From JAEUNX01 sp034004685 (GTDB taxonomy: Bacteria; Pseudomonadota; Gammaproteobacteria; Burkholderiales; Rhodocyclaceae), in assembly GCA_034004685.1 (NCBI GenBank), contig JAVEWG010000041.1, forward strand, positions 1 through 31,034: 31,034 nt of DNA. Reading direction: 5' to 3'. The position numbers and the translations under genes are program-made. Shown piece by piece: positions 21,367-28,665 of the stretch. A model generated the notes under the pieces. It made no database searches. It was not told where the DNA came from and worked only from the letters and a program-made list of their open reading frames with translations. The first letter of the stretch is position 1, and each line of letters opens with the position of its first letter.

Positions 21367-22596
21367 ATGACTGTGCTTGCCCACGCCTGTGAATACTTTG
21401 AACAGTCCCGCGATGAAAGGCTGTCCAGCCAATACATTTTTGATTTGCCTAGGCAGGCAAAGACCTTCGTGGGCCTGGGCTGCCACCAGCGCATCCGCTA
21501 TCAGACCGATGGTTTTCACATCGAAAGCCGAGGCCAGATCACCCGTTTGCCGCCGGTTCAGGATCCTCTTCCGGCCATGGGTGCGCTCCTGGATCCCGGT
21601 TTTCCCAGTTTCTGGATGGTGAGCCCGGATCTGGCCCGTCAGGCCCATGATCCTGACGTGCCCCTGATCATCTGCCTGCAGCCCAGCATGGAGATTCAGG
21701 TGTGCGGCTTCGAAATGCCCGCCGCTGCGCCGCCCAGGGGCGACGGAGCGGCCGCCCAGGGCTGGGAGACCGAGTCCGACCAAGTCTTTCTGGAGCGTTT
21801 GAAAAGCGCCATCGAGATTCTCCAGGCCTATCCCCAGGGCAAAATGATCATCACCCGACCCTACCAGCGCCCGATTGGCGGCCGCGACCCGTTTGAGCTC
21901 TTCAAGTGGTTTGCCCGGACCGAATCCCATGCGGCCTGCAACCATTTCCTGAAGGTCGATGATGCCGTCTTCTCCCTGGGTTGTAGTCCGGAAAACGTTT
22001 TTGAGGTCCACGATGGACGCCTGGCTTTCGATGTTGTCGCGGGCACGCGAGGCGTGTCCCCGGATCCGGTTGTAGACGCCCGCTGGCTTGCCGCGCTGCA
22101 AGCCGACCCCAAGGAGCGGCGCGAGCATCTGATGGCCTTTGATCGCTACAAGTCCCGGATCGAAACCCTGATCAGGCCGGGCAGCCTTGTCGTGGAGCAG
22201 CTCATGCAGGTGCTGCAGTTGGGCAATGTGCGCCATCTCTACTCGCGCCTCTCCGGGGAGATGGGGCCGGATTTGAACTGGGCTACCCTTCTGGCCGCTT
22301 CGTTTCCCGCCTTGAGCTCCTATCCCGATGCCCTCCAGCCCCTGGCGGATAACGCCAGCCAGCCGCTGCGCTTCTATGGCGGCATTCTGGGCCGGGTTTC
22401 CGCCGATCAACGCCAGTCAGCCTTCTACCTTAACCTGCGGGCCGCGTTGGCCAGGCGGGACGTGCTCTTCACCCAGGGTGGGGTCGGTGTCATCGCTGAA
22501 TCGGAGCCCGAAAAAGAGCTGCTGGAAGTCAAGAACAAACTTAGCGGGCTGATGAAGGCCGTGGCCGGCTGGGAAGCAGGGTCCGGGGCTGCCTGA
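21367..22596 (+). CDS. Chorismate-binding enzyme, isochorismate/salicylate synthase-like
   Basis: A 409-residue member of the TrpE/MenF/MbtI superfamily. The N-terminal 135 residues are divergent. The catalytic half keeps the key residues: K159 (GKMIITR), equivalent to the base of EntC (K147) and MbtI (K205) that activates water; E209 (GCSPEN), the general acid; AGTR (225-228); E253-H254 (RREHLM); H290 (RHLYSRLSG); R335 (LRFYGG); and the metal-site tail SEPEKELLEVKNK with E384, E387 and K391. The loop after FPAL reads SSYPD, closer to EntC PAVSGFP than to the PAGTLTGAPK of TrpE/PabB. There is no glutamine amidotransferase partner. So isochorismate or salicylate is the likely product, rather than anthranilate or aminodeoxychorismate. 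It is coupled to the ATP-grasp gene (4-base gap). No menaquinone or siderophore genes are seen nearby. Confidence 0.85.
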   Translation: MTVLAHACEYFEQSRDERLSSQYIFDLPRQAKTFVGLGCHQRIRYQTDGFHIESRGQITRLPPVQDPLPAMGALLDPGFPSFWMVSPDLARQAHDPDVPLIICLQPSMEIQVCGFEMPAAAPPRGDGAAAQGWETESDQVFLERLKSAIEILQAYPQGKMIITRPYQRPIGGRDPFELFKWFARTESHAACNHFLKVDDAVFSLGCSPENVFEVHDGRLAFDVVAGTRGVSPDPVVDARWLAALQADPKERREHLMAFDRYKSRIETLIRPGSLVVEQLMQVLQLGNVRHLYSRLSGEMGPDLNWATLLAASFPALSSYPDALQPLADNASQPLRFYGGILGRVSADQRQSAFYLNLRAALARRDVLFTQGGVGVIAESEPEKELLEVKNKLSGLMKAVAGWEAGSGAA

Positions 22597-22829
22597 TCGG
22601 GCGCCTGTGCCTGGCCTGGGCCGGATTGGAAGGTAGGGGGTATGGCGGCCTCCCGGTAACGGTGAGCAATGCCTTCGGATCCGCGCAGAAGGGTCCGGCC
22701 CCCTCTGCCAGGCTCCTTGCGGCTGTCCATGCCAGTCCGGGAGTACTGAACCCAAGCCTTTGAATTCCCGACGCATCCACCATCAGACCCACCATTTCCG
22801 GCCCCTCTTCCCAAGCTGACCTGCCCCCC

Positions 22830-24620
22830 ATGCCCACCGAACGCCCCGAATCCCTTGCCGCCCTTTACCGCGCCCTGTGGCACCACGCCGAGGGGGCCCG
22901 GGGCAGCATCGTGCTGGCCTTTGCCATGCTCCTGGCTTCCCAGCTCTTCAAATTGGGGGTGCCCTGGGTGGCGGGCCAGGCCATTGATGCCATCCAGCAT
23001 GGCGGATTGGCCGGGTTGGCGGAGGCGGCCCGCTGGCTGCTGCTGGTGTTCGCCGCCACGGTGGCGAGCTGGGCGCTCCATGGGCCGGGGCGGATCCTGG
23101 AGCGCAACGTGGCGCTAAGGGTCAAGGAAAAGCTGGTGGGGCGGCTGATGGAGAGCCTGCTGGCCGCGCCCCTGGCCTGGCACCGCCGCCACCATTCCGG
23201 CGAGACCACCCACCGGGTGCAGCAAAGCACCCATGCCCTCTACGACTTCGCCCAGAGCCAGTTCATCTATTTGCAGAATACCGTGCGGCTGGTGGGCCCG
23301 GTGGTGGCCCTGTGGCTGATCTCGCCCCTGGTGGGGATGGTGGCGGTGGCGGGCTACGCCTGCCTGGGGGGCATCATCGTGATTTTCGACCGGCGCATGA
23401 TGGGTCTGGCCATGACCGAGAACCACGCCGAGCGGCGTTACACCGCCGCCCTGGTGGACGCCCTGGGCAACGTGGAAAGCCTCTTTGCCCTGCGCCGGGG
23501 GCGGGGGGTGGCGGCCCTGGTGATGGGGCGGCTGCGGGCCTCCTTCGCGCCCCTGCGCCGCGGCATCGTCCTCAACGAAGCCAAGTGGGCCACGGTGGAT
23601 CTGCTCTCCAGCCTGCTGTGGTGCGTGCTGGTGGCCCTCTATGCCTGGCAGGCTTCCGGCCCGGCCGCCGCTGGGGTGGCGGCGGGGGCGGTGGCCACGG
23701 TGGCCCTAGGCAAGGTGTTCATGGTCTATGAATACGCCCAGCAGGCCGGCGGGGTGATCACCGCCATTGCTGCCCATTTCCAGTCCCTGGCCCGCCAGCG
23801 CTCCGATTACGCCGCCGGCCACCCCATTCTCCAGGCCCCCCGGGCGGTGCCTTCCCTGGCGCCCCGGGCCAGTGGCTGGCGGCAACTGGGCCTGGCCGGG
23901 GTGCGTCATTTTCACGATGGGGATGAGGCCGAGGCGGCCCCAGCCCTGGCCGGGGTGGATCTCACCCTGGAGCGGGGCCTGCGCTACGCCCTGGTGGGCC
24001 CCAGCGGGGCCGGCAAGACCACCCTGATGCGGGTGCTGGCGGGGCTGGAAACGCCGGCCCAGGGCCAGGTGCTGCTGGATGGGGTGGCGGTGGCGGAGGG
24101 GTACGCCCGATTGCGCCAGGAGGCCACCCTGATTCCCCAGCAGGCCGAGATTTTCGAGGGCAGCCTGGCGGAGAACCTGTTGCTGGGGGAAGAGGCCGGC
24201 CCCGAGCGGATCCATGAAGCCCTGCGGGCGGCCTGTGCCGAGGGCTTCGTGGCGGCCCAGCCGGCGGGGCTGGCGGCGCCGGTGGCGGAGGGGGGCGCCA
24301 ACTGGTCCGGCGGCCAGCGCCAGCGCCTGGCCCTGGCCCGGGGCACCCTGGCGGCGGAGGGCAGCGCCCTGGTGCTGCTGGACGAACCCACCGCCAGCCT
24401 GGACCCGGAAACCGAGGCCCGCCTGTATGAGCGGATCTTCCAGCACTTCCGGGAGGCCTGCGTGGTCTCCTCGGTGCACCGGCTGCATCTGCTGGAGCGC
24501 TTCGACCGGGTGATCCTGATGGAAACTGGCCGGGTGGTGGGGGTGGGCACGGTGGCCGAGCTGGCCCTGGGTTCGCCCCTGTTCCGGGCCCTGCTGGATG
24601 CCCAGGGGGCCGGTGCATGA
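22830..24620 (+). CDS. ABC exporter half-transporter, fused membrane and ATPase domains
   Basis: A 596-residue type IV ABC exporter. The membrane domain (about 25-320) has six predicted helices, with a charged cytoplasmic loop RILERNVALRVKEKLVGRL. In the ATPase domain, Walker A is GPSGAGKTTL starting near residue 390, the Q-loop is IPQQAEIFEGS, the signature is WSGGQRQRLALARG (Trp for the usual Leu), Walker B is LVLLDEPTASLD and the switch His is in SSVHRLHLLERFD. It would act as a homodimer to move lipids, peptides or other small molecules out of the cytoplasm. It starts 233 bases after the chorismate enzyme gene; that gap (22597-22829) has no gene or clear terminator, so read-through is possible but not shown. 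Its ATPase sequence is as GC-rich as the core genome. The stop overlaps the start of a small lipoprotein gene. Confidence 0.9.
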   Translation: MPTERPESLAALYRALWHHAEGARGSIVLAFAMLLASQLFKLGVPWVAGQAIDAIQHGGLAGLAEAARWLLLVFAATVASWALHGPGRILERNVALRVKEKLVGRLMESLLAAPLAWHRRHHSGETTHRVQQSTHALYDFAQSQFIYLQNTVRLVGPVVALWLISPLVGMVAVAGYACLGGIIVIFDRRMMGLAMTENHAERRYTAALVDALGNVESLFALRRGRGVAALVMGRLRASFAPLRRGIVLNEAKWATVDLLSSLLWCVLVALYAWQASGPAAAGVAAGAVATVALGKVFMVYEYAQQAGGVITAIAAHFQSLARQRSDYAAGHPILQAPRAVPSLAPRASGWRQLGLAGVRHFHDGDEAEAAPALAGVDLTLERGLRYALVGPSGAGKTTLMRVLAGLETPAQGQVLLDGVAVAEGYARLRQEATLIPQQAEIFEGSLAENLLLGEEAGPERIHEALRAACAEGFVAAQPAGLAAPVAEGGANWSGGQRQRLALARGTLAAEGSALVLLDEPTASLDPETEARLYERIFQHFREACVVSSVHRLHLLERFDRVILMETGRVVGVGTVAELALGSPLFRALLDAQGAGA

Positions 24621-24826
24621 AAGGCCTGGCGATCCTGTCGAGCCTGTTGGTGGCGGTGAGCGGTTGTTCGATTCTGGCGGTGGCGGACGCCACGGTGACG
24701 GTGGCCGCCACGGCGGTGAAGGCCGGCGCGGCGGTGGCCGGGGCCGCCATCGACGTGACCGCTGCCGGGGTGCGGGCGGTGACCGCCGAGGACAAGCCGG
24801 CGGACAAGGCCAAGGGGGCGGATTAG
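24617..24826 (+). CDS. Small lipoprotein, 69 aa
   Basis: A 69-residue product with a lipoprotein signal peptide: MKGLAILSSLLVAVSGC, lipidated Cys at 17. The mature 53 residues are an Ala/Val/Thr-rich stretch (VADATVTVAATAVKAGAAVAGAAIDVTAAGVRAV) with a short charged tail, so it may form one long helix or an amphipathic surface segment. The start overlaps the ABC exporter stop (ATGA), so the two are translationally coupled and the lipoprotein may be an envelope partner of the exporter. Function unknown. Confidence 0.75.
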   Translation: MKGLAILSSLLVAVSGCSILAVADATVTVAATAVKAGAAVAGAAIDVTAAGVRAVTAEDKPADKAKGAD

Positions 24827-24882
24827 GGCCGGCGGTGGTTTTCCGCCCCGGAGCGCGCTTGCCTGTCGATGGCCGATTGCGT

Positions 24883-24898
24883 GGTGCGCAAGCGCACC
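24883..24898. repeat. Short palindromic repeat after the lipoprotein gene
   Basis: GGTGCGC-AA-GCGCACC, perfect 7-bp arms, followed by CTACG. The word TGGTGCGC also occurs (inverted) in the element at 11923-11965, which suggests a related family of dispersed intergenic repeats. It sits in the 120-bp gap between the lipoprotein and VOC genes. Confidence 0.55.
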
Positions 24899-24946
24899 CT
24901 ACGAATTCTGGGTGATTGGGGTGGACTGGAAAGGAGGGATGGGGCA

Positions 24947-25363
24947 GTGAAACCACGAATCAGCATGGTGACCCTCGGCGTGGGGGATCTGGCGGCGGCG
25001 GTCCAGTTCTACGAGCATGGGCTGGGCTTCCCCCGCATGGCTTCGCCCCCCGAGGTGGCGTTCTTCACCCTCAACGGCACCTGGCTGGGGCTGTATGGCC
25101 GTGAAGCCCTGGCTGAAGACGCTCGGGTGTCGCCCCAGGGGACGGGCTTCGCGGCATTCACCCTGGCCCATAACGTGGCTTCGGAGCAAGAGGTGGATGA
25201 AGTGGTGGCCCAGGCCGTGGCCGCCGGCGCGAGCCTGGTGAAAAAGCCCGAGAAGGTGTTCTGGGGGGGCTATAGCGGCTACTTCAAGGATCTGGATGGC
25301 CACTTGTGGGAGGTGGCCCACAACCCCTTGTTCTGGGTCGGCCCCAAGGATGAAGGCCCGTGA
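24947..25363 (+). CDS. VOC-superfamily (glyoxalase/bleomycin-resistance fold) protein
   Basis: A 138-residue cytosolic protein with two beta-alpha-beta-beta-beta modules. The first opens with MVTLGVGDLAAAVQFYEHGLGF; the second carries FKDLDGHLWEVAHNP, the usual closing strand with a metal-ligand Glu. Members include glyoxalases, dioxygenases and drug-binding proteins; which one applies here is unknown. The start is taken as GTG at 24947 because AGGAGG (24932-24937) lies nine bases in front of it; an ATG at 24965 inside the first strand would truncate the fold. It converges with the RHH-like gene. Confidence 0.85.
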   Translation: MKPRISMVTLGVGDLAAAVQFYEHGLGFPRMASPPEVAFFTLNGTWLGLYGREALAEDARVSPQGTGFAAFTLAHNVASEQEVDEVVAQAVAAGASLVKKPEKVFWGGYSGYFKDLDGHLWEVAHNPLFWVGPKDEGP

Positions 25364-25373
25364 GGTCGTGGGC

Positions 25374-25403
25374 AGGCCCTTCGCCCCGGGGGTCGAGGGG
25401 CCT
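25374..25403. terminator. Possible bidirectional terminator
   Basis: AGGCCC (25374-25379) pairs with GGGCCT (25398-25403), with a further CCCC/GGGG pairing inside the loop. It lies between the convergent VOC gene and the four-gene minus-strand operon, touching the stop codon of the latter. No T-tract is present. Confidence 0.35.
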
Positions 25404-25669
25404 CAAGCGGCCGTCAGGCCCTGTTCCAGCAGTCGTGCCACCAGGTCGTTGAGGTCGATCCCCTGGGTGGTGGCTTCTGCCCGCAGGCGGGCGGCCAGGT
25501 CCGCCGGGATCTTCACGGCGAAGGGCACCAGGCCCTTTTCCTGGTCCAGCTTGCGCTGGGCCTTGCGATCCAGGGGGGCTTCGCCGCCGAAACGGCCCGG
25601 GGCGCTGCCTTGCTTCAGGCGGTTGTTGATCTTGAGTCCCTTGTTCTTTTCCAGGTCGGTGAGTTTCAC
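25403..25669 (-). CDS. Small RHH-like protein, last gene of two-component operon
   Basis: An 88-residue protein. The N-terminal half is basic and polar (KLTDLEKNKGLKINNRLKQG, then a Gly/Pro linker). The C-terminal part reads PFAVKIPADLAARLRAEATTQGIDLNDLVARLLEQGL, which has the strand-helix-helix pattern of ribbon-helix-helix DNA-binding or antitoxin-type proteins. The start is GTG at 25669, overlapping the kinase stop as GTGA; the same start is supported because upstream sequence in this frame is an artefact of the kinase gene. No toxin-like partner is adjacent. It could be a small DNA-binding modulator of the same regulatory circuit. Function is inference. Confidence 0.8.
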   Translation of the reverse strand: MKLTDLEKNKGLKINNRLKQGSAPGRFGGEAPLDRKAQRKLDQEKGLVPFAVKIPADLAARLRAEATTQGIDLNDLVARLLEQGLTAA

Positions 25670-27066
25670 GGGGTGGGTCCTTGGGGATGGGAGGCGGCAT
25701 GGTAGCCGTTCCAGAGGGGAAGCCAAACCCGGATGCGCAGCCCCGGGTGGGTGTTGTCGGCCCTGACCCGGCCGCCGTGGGCTTGGGCGATGCCTTTGAC
25801 CAGGGCCAGGCCGATTCCGCTGCCGGTGTCGCCGGAGCGGCTTGGGTCGGCCCGGTAGAAGCGGTCGAAGAGGCGGGGCAGGGCGGCTTCCGGCACCCCG
25901 GGTCCCTGGTCCGCCACCTCCAGCAAGGCTTCCTGCCCTGCCTGCGCCAAACTCAGCCGGATCGGCCCGGCGCCGTGGAGGCAGGCGTTTTCCAGCAGGT
26001 TCTGGCACAACTGAAAAAGGAGGTCCCGGTCGCCTGGCACTTCCAGGGGCGTCAGGGCCAGGGTCAGGGGGTAGCCCTGGCGTTCCGCCAGGGCTTCGTA
26101 GAGTTCCCCGGCATCCTCGGCAATCCGGGCCAGGTTGCAGGGGTCGTGCTGGATGGACCAGTTGCCCGCCTCCAGGCGGGCCAGCCGCAGGAGGGCGGAG
26201 AAGGCGTGGAGCAGCCTTTCCGTCTGGCCCCCGAGGGCCTCCAGGCGGGGAGCCAGGGGGGAAGCCCGGGCGGCATCGCTGGCCAGGGTTTCGTCGATGG
26301 CGTTGGACAGGGCGATGAGGGGACGGCGCAGGTCGTGGGCCAGGGCGCTGGAGATGTGGCGGGTGGCCTCCACCTGGTGCTCGATCTCGTCGAAGGCTTC
26401 GTTGAAGCGCACCGCCAGCTGGTCCAGCTCGTCCCCCCGGGGGCCGACCGTCAGGCGGCGGGAGAGGTGGCCCTGGCGGATGGCGTCCGCCTCGGTGGCG
26501 AGGGTGCCCAGGCGGCGATGGAGCCGCCCCATGAAGAGGCCCACCAGGAGGCCGGTGGCCAGGAGCAGGAGGGCCCCCGACCACCACAACCGTTCTCCCA
26601 TGGCCTGGCGAAAGCCCGCCAGGGGCGAGCGGCGCCCCACCAGCAGACGCTCGCCGCCAAAGAGGAGGAAGAGCTTGCCTTCCAGGTAGTGGCCCCCCTC
26701 ATCCCGGATGCGGAACCAGGCGTCGTCCTGGGAGGGCAAGCCCCCGGGCCAGGCGGCCAGGTTGCCCGCCAGGAGGTGTCCATCCGGGGCTGCCAGGGCA
26801 TAGATCGCGTCGGGATCCATGGGGGAGGCGGCCCGGGCAGAGAGTTCCGCCGTCAGGCCATCCAGGCCCTTGTCGTGGAGGTGGCCGTCCAGAGCCAGGA
26901 TCTCCTGCTCGATGGCGGCATGGACTTCGTTCCGGATGTGCTCCTCAGCCTCCTGGTAGAGGGGCCAGAACACCGCCGCCACGATGCAGCCCATCACCAG
27001 GGGCATCAGCAGGGCGAAGCGCAGGAAGGGGCTGGCGAGCCAGCGGAAGCCGAGGTGCCCGTTCAT
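25666..27066 (-). CDS. Two-component sensor histidine kinase
   Basis: An inner-membrane kinase of 466 residues: helix 1 (about 14-34), a periplasmic sensor domain of about 125 residues (35-160) without Cys or a recognisable metal site, helix 2 (161-180), a HAMP domain (181-232), the dimerisation domain with phospho-acceptor H244 (ALAHDLRRPL), and the ATPase domain with N-box QNLLENACLHG (355-365), G1 DQGPGVP, the F-box LFDRFYRAD and G2 GSGIGLALVKGIAQAHGG. Its ATG at 27066 overlaps the regulator stop (ATGA); longer in-frame starts lie inside the regulator gene. The upstream regulator is its obvious partner. The stimulus is unknown, though the secreted protein encoded first in this operon might take part in sensing. 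Confidence 0.95.
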   Translation of the reverse strand: MNGHLGFRWLASPFLRFALLMPLVMGCIVAAVFWPLYQEAEEHIRNEVHAAIEQEILALDGHLHDKGLDGLTAELSARAASPMDPDAIYALAAPDGHLLAGNLAAWPGGLPSQDDAWFRIRDEGGHYLEGKLFLLFGGERLLVGRRSPLAGFRQAMGERLWWSGALLLLATGLLVGLFMGRLHRRLGTLATEADAIRQGHLSRRLTVGPRGDELDQLAVRFNEAFDEIEHQVEATRHISSALAHDLRRPLIALSNAIDETLASDAARASPLAPRLEALGGQTERLLHAFSALLRLARLEAGNWSIQHDPCNLARIAEDAGELYEALAERQGYPLTLALTPLEVPGDRDLLFQLCQNLLENACLHGAGPIRLSLAQAGQEALLEVADQGPGVPEAALPRLFDRFYRADPSRSGDTGSGIGLALVKGIAQAHGGRVRADNTHPGLRIRVWLPLWNGYHAASHPQGPTP

Positions 27067-27746
27067 TCGGCCCGGCCCAGGCGGTAGCCGGCGCCCCGCA
27101 CGGTGTGGATCAGGGGCGGTTGGCCGGGCAGATCCACCTTGGCCCGCAGGTTGGAGATATGCACGTCGATCACGTTGGTGCGGGGGTCGAAGTGGTAGTC
27201 CCACACCCCCTCCAGCAGCATGGTGCGGGTCACCACCTGTTCGGCGTGGCGCATCAGGTATTCCAGCAGGCGGAATTCCTTGGGCTTGAGCTCCACCGCC
27301 CGGCCGGCCCGGGTGACGGTGTGGCGCAGCAGGTTCATTTCCAGGTCCGCCACGGCCAAGCGGGTGGCTTCCCCCTGGGGCTCCGGGCGGACCCGGCGCT
27401 GGAGGGCTTCCAGGCGGGCCAGGAGTTCGGCGCTGGCGAAGGGTTTCACCAGGTAGTCGTCGCCGCCGGCCCGCAGGCCCTCCACCCGGTCATCCACCTC
27501 CCCCAGGGCGGAGAGGATCAGCACCGGGGTGGTGATTTCCGAGGCCCGCAGGGTGCGCAGCACCGCCAGTCCGTCCACCCGGGGCAGCATGCGGTCCAGC
27601 ACGATGGCGTCGAAGTTCTCGGTGGTGGCCAGGAACAGGCCTTCCCGGCCGTCCCGGGCCAGGTCCACCACGTGGCCGGCCTCCCGCAGCCCCCGGGCGG
27701 TGAAGTGGGCCTGTTCGGCGTCGTCCTCCACCAACAGGATCTTCAT
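27063..27746 (-). CDS. OmpR-family response regulator
   Basis: A 227-residue DNA-binding regulator. The receiver domain (1-118) has the acidic pair E7-D8-D9, phospho-acceptor D51 (IVLDRMLP), a Ser at 79 (LILSALG) and K101 (YLVKPF). The winged-helix domain (125-225) shows LKPKEFRLLEYLMRH, the recognition helix NVIDVHISNLRAKVD and the wing VRGAGYRLG. Members bind direct repeats with an 11-bp period. It overlaps both neighbours as ATGA: the secreted-protein gene upstream and the kinase downstream. Its targets are unknown. The one repeat of matching geometry in the window lies in front of the HtrA gene. Confidence 0.95.
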   Translation of the reverse strand: MKILLVEDDAEQAHFTARGLREAGHVVDLARDGREGLFLATTENFDAIVLDRMLPRVDGLAVLRTLRASEITTPVLILSALGEVDDRVEGLRAGGDDYLVKPFASAELLARLEALQRRVRPEPQGEATRLAVADLEMNLLRHTVTRAGRAVELKPKEFRLLEYLMRHAEQVVTRTMLLEGVWDYHFDPRTNVIDVHISNLRAKVDLPGQPPLIHTVRGAGYRLGRAE

Positions 27747-28189
27747 TTGGGCTTGGCCGGGACAGCGGCGGGCAGGATCAGCAGGGGTTGGGCCTTGTCC
27801 CGGCTCAGGCCCTGGGCGGCCAGGGCGGCGCGGTCGGCCCGTTGCAGGTGGGCCAGGACGCATGGGCCGGCGGCGGTCACCAGGCTGTCCAGGCGGGGGG
27901 TCAGGCGGCGGTTGTGGGCGGTGACCCCCTGCACCCGCAGGGTTCGCAGGTCCGGACAGCCGGGGGCCAGATCGATCAGATAGGGTTCCTCCACCCCCAA
28001 CCAGAGTACCAGCCGGGTGGCGGAAAGCGGCTTCCAGCCATAGGCGCGGGTGACTCGCACCGAGGCGGCATCCGGGCTGGCGACGGGCGCTTTTTGCTCC
28101 CGGCCGGGAGCGGCCCCGGCCAGGGCGTTGGCCCCGGCCAATCCCAGGGCGGCAAGTCCGATCCACCGGAAGAGGCCAAGGATTTTCAT
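27743..28189 (-). CDS. Secreted protein, first gene of two-component operon
   Basis: A 148-residue product starting at ATG 28189, with GGAGACAGC in front. A signal peptide is clear (KILGLFRWIGLAALGLAGANALAG, cleavage near 25-28). The mature part contains RVTRAYGWKPLSATRLVLWLGVEEPYLIDLAPGCPDL and, later, LDSLVTAAGPCVLAHLQRAD, with two Cys that could pair. This pattern resembles small periplasmic proteins annotated as DUF6491, but I say so from memory of the pattern only. The stop overlaps the start of the response regulator (ATGA). A secreted first gene in a two-component operon may act as a periplasmic accessory to the sensor, or simply be a main target of it. Confidence 0.78.
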   Translation of the reverse strand: MKILGLFRWIGLAALGLAGANALAGAAPGREQKAPVASPDAASVRVTRAYGWKPLSATRLVLWLGVEEPYLIDLAPGCPDLRTLRVQGVTAHNRRLTPRLDSLVTAAGPCVLAHLQRADRAALAAQGLSRDKAQPLLILPAAVPAKPK

Positions 28190-28248
28190 GCTGTCTCCGC
28201 AGGGAAGGACGATAGGATAGCGTTCCTGCGGCGTCCCCCAAAATACCA

Positions 28249-28284
28249 CCGCCGCCCCGGTCCCGGGGAGGGGCGGGGCGGCGG
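28249..28284 (-). terminator. Terminator after the small basic secreted protein
   Basis: CCGCCGCCCCG (28249-28259) and CGGGGCGGCGG (28274-28284) form a perfect 11-bp stem with a 14-base loop. On the minus strand it is followed by TGGTATTTTGG, a partial T-tract, and lies 20 bases after the stop of the gene at 28304-28498. It separates that gene from the two-component operon. Confidence 0.62.
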
Positions 28285-28303
28285 CAGGCCGGGCAGGCGC
28301 CGG

Positions 28304-28498
28304 TCAGTTGGCCGGGGCGGCGGGCGTCGCGGCGGGCTTCTTGGCCTTGGCGGGCTTCTTGACGGCGTGCTTCTTCGCCGCCTTCTTGGGTGGGTTGGTC
28401 GGGGCTGCGTCTTCGGCGGCGCAGGCCAGGCCGGTGCCCAGGGTGAACAGGGTAGCCAGGGCGGCGGCGCCGAGCTTGATGCGGGAAACGCGGGTCAT
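28304..28498 (-). CDS. Small Lys/Ala/Pro-rich secreted protein
   Basis: A 64-residue product with GAGGAG in front of the ATG at 28498. A signal peptide (residues 1-27, KLGAAALATLFTLGTGLACA) precedes a mature part of about 37 residues made almost only of Lys, Ala, Pro and Thr (KKAAKKHAVKKPAKAKK). The composition is like that of periplasmic Asr-type acid-shock proteins or of basic anti-aggregation or DNA/polyanion-binding peptides; no fold can be expected. The 5' leader (28499-28665) contains a perfect hairpin, CGACGGG-AAGCC-CCCGTCG (28532-28550), which might matter for mRNA stability. The gene has its own terminator and lies directly before the two-component operon; a regulatory link is possible. 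Confidence 0.75.
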   Translation of the reverse strand: MTRVSRIKLGAAALATLFTLGTGLACAAEDAAPTNPPKKAAKKHAVKKPAKAKKPAATPAAPAN

Positions 28499-28665
28499 GG
28501 GACTTCTCCTCGGAGGTTCGATTCGGATGACCGACGGGAAGCCCCCGTCGTCGAGGACAAGTTTCCCGTTTCCCGCCTCATGGCGACCTCGACGGGAGAT
28601 GAAGAGTTCTTAATCTTCGGCCCGATCTGCCTTCCGGCCACTCCCGCGGTGAACGAGAACACGCT

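Noticed and set aside
20929..22410. 493-codon minus-strand frame across the ATP-grasp and chorismate enzyme genes
   Set aside because: It spans parts of two coupled genes on the other strand and has no recognisable domain.
21367..22596. Anthranilate synthase component I (TrpE) or PabB
   Set aside because: A lysine occupies the nucleophile-activating position, the PAGTLTGAPK loop is absent, and no amidotransferase or trp/pab gene is nearby.
25403..25669. Antitoxin of a toxin-antitoxin pair
   Set aside because: The protein has an RHH-like pattern, but no toxin-like partner gene is adjacent; the neighbours are a kinase and a convergent VOC gene.
28609..28614. CTTAAT half-site upstream of the small basic secreted protein, as a second PmrA-like box
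   Set aside because: There is no second half at the required 11-bp distance on either side.
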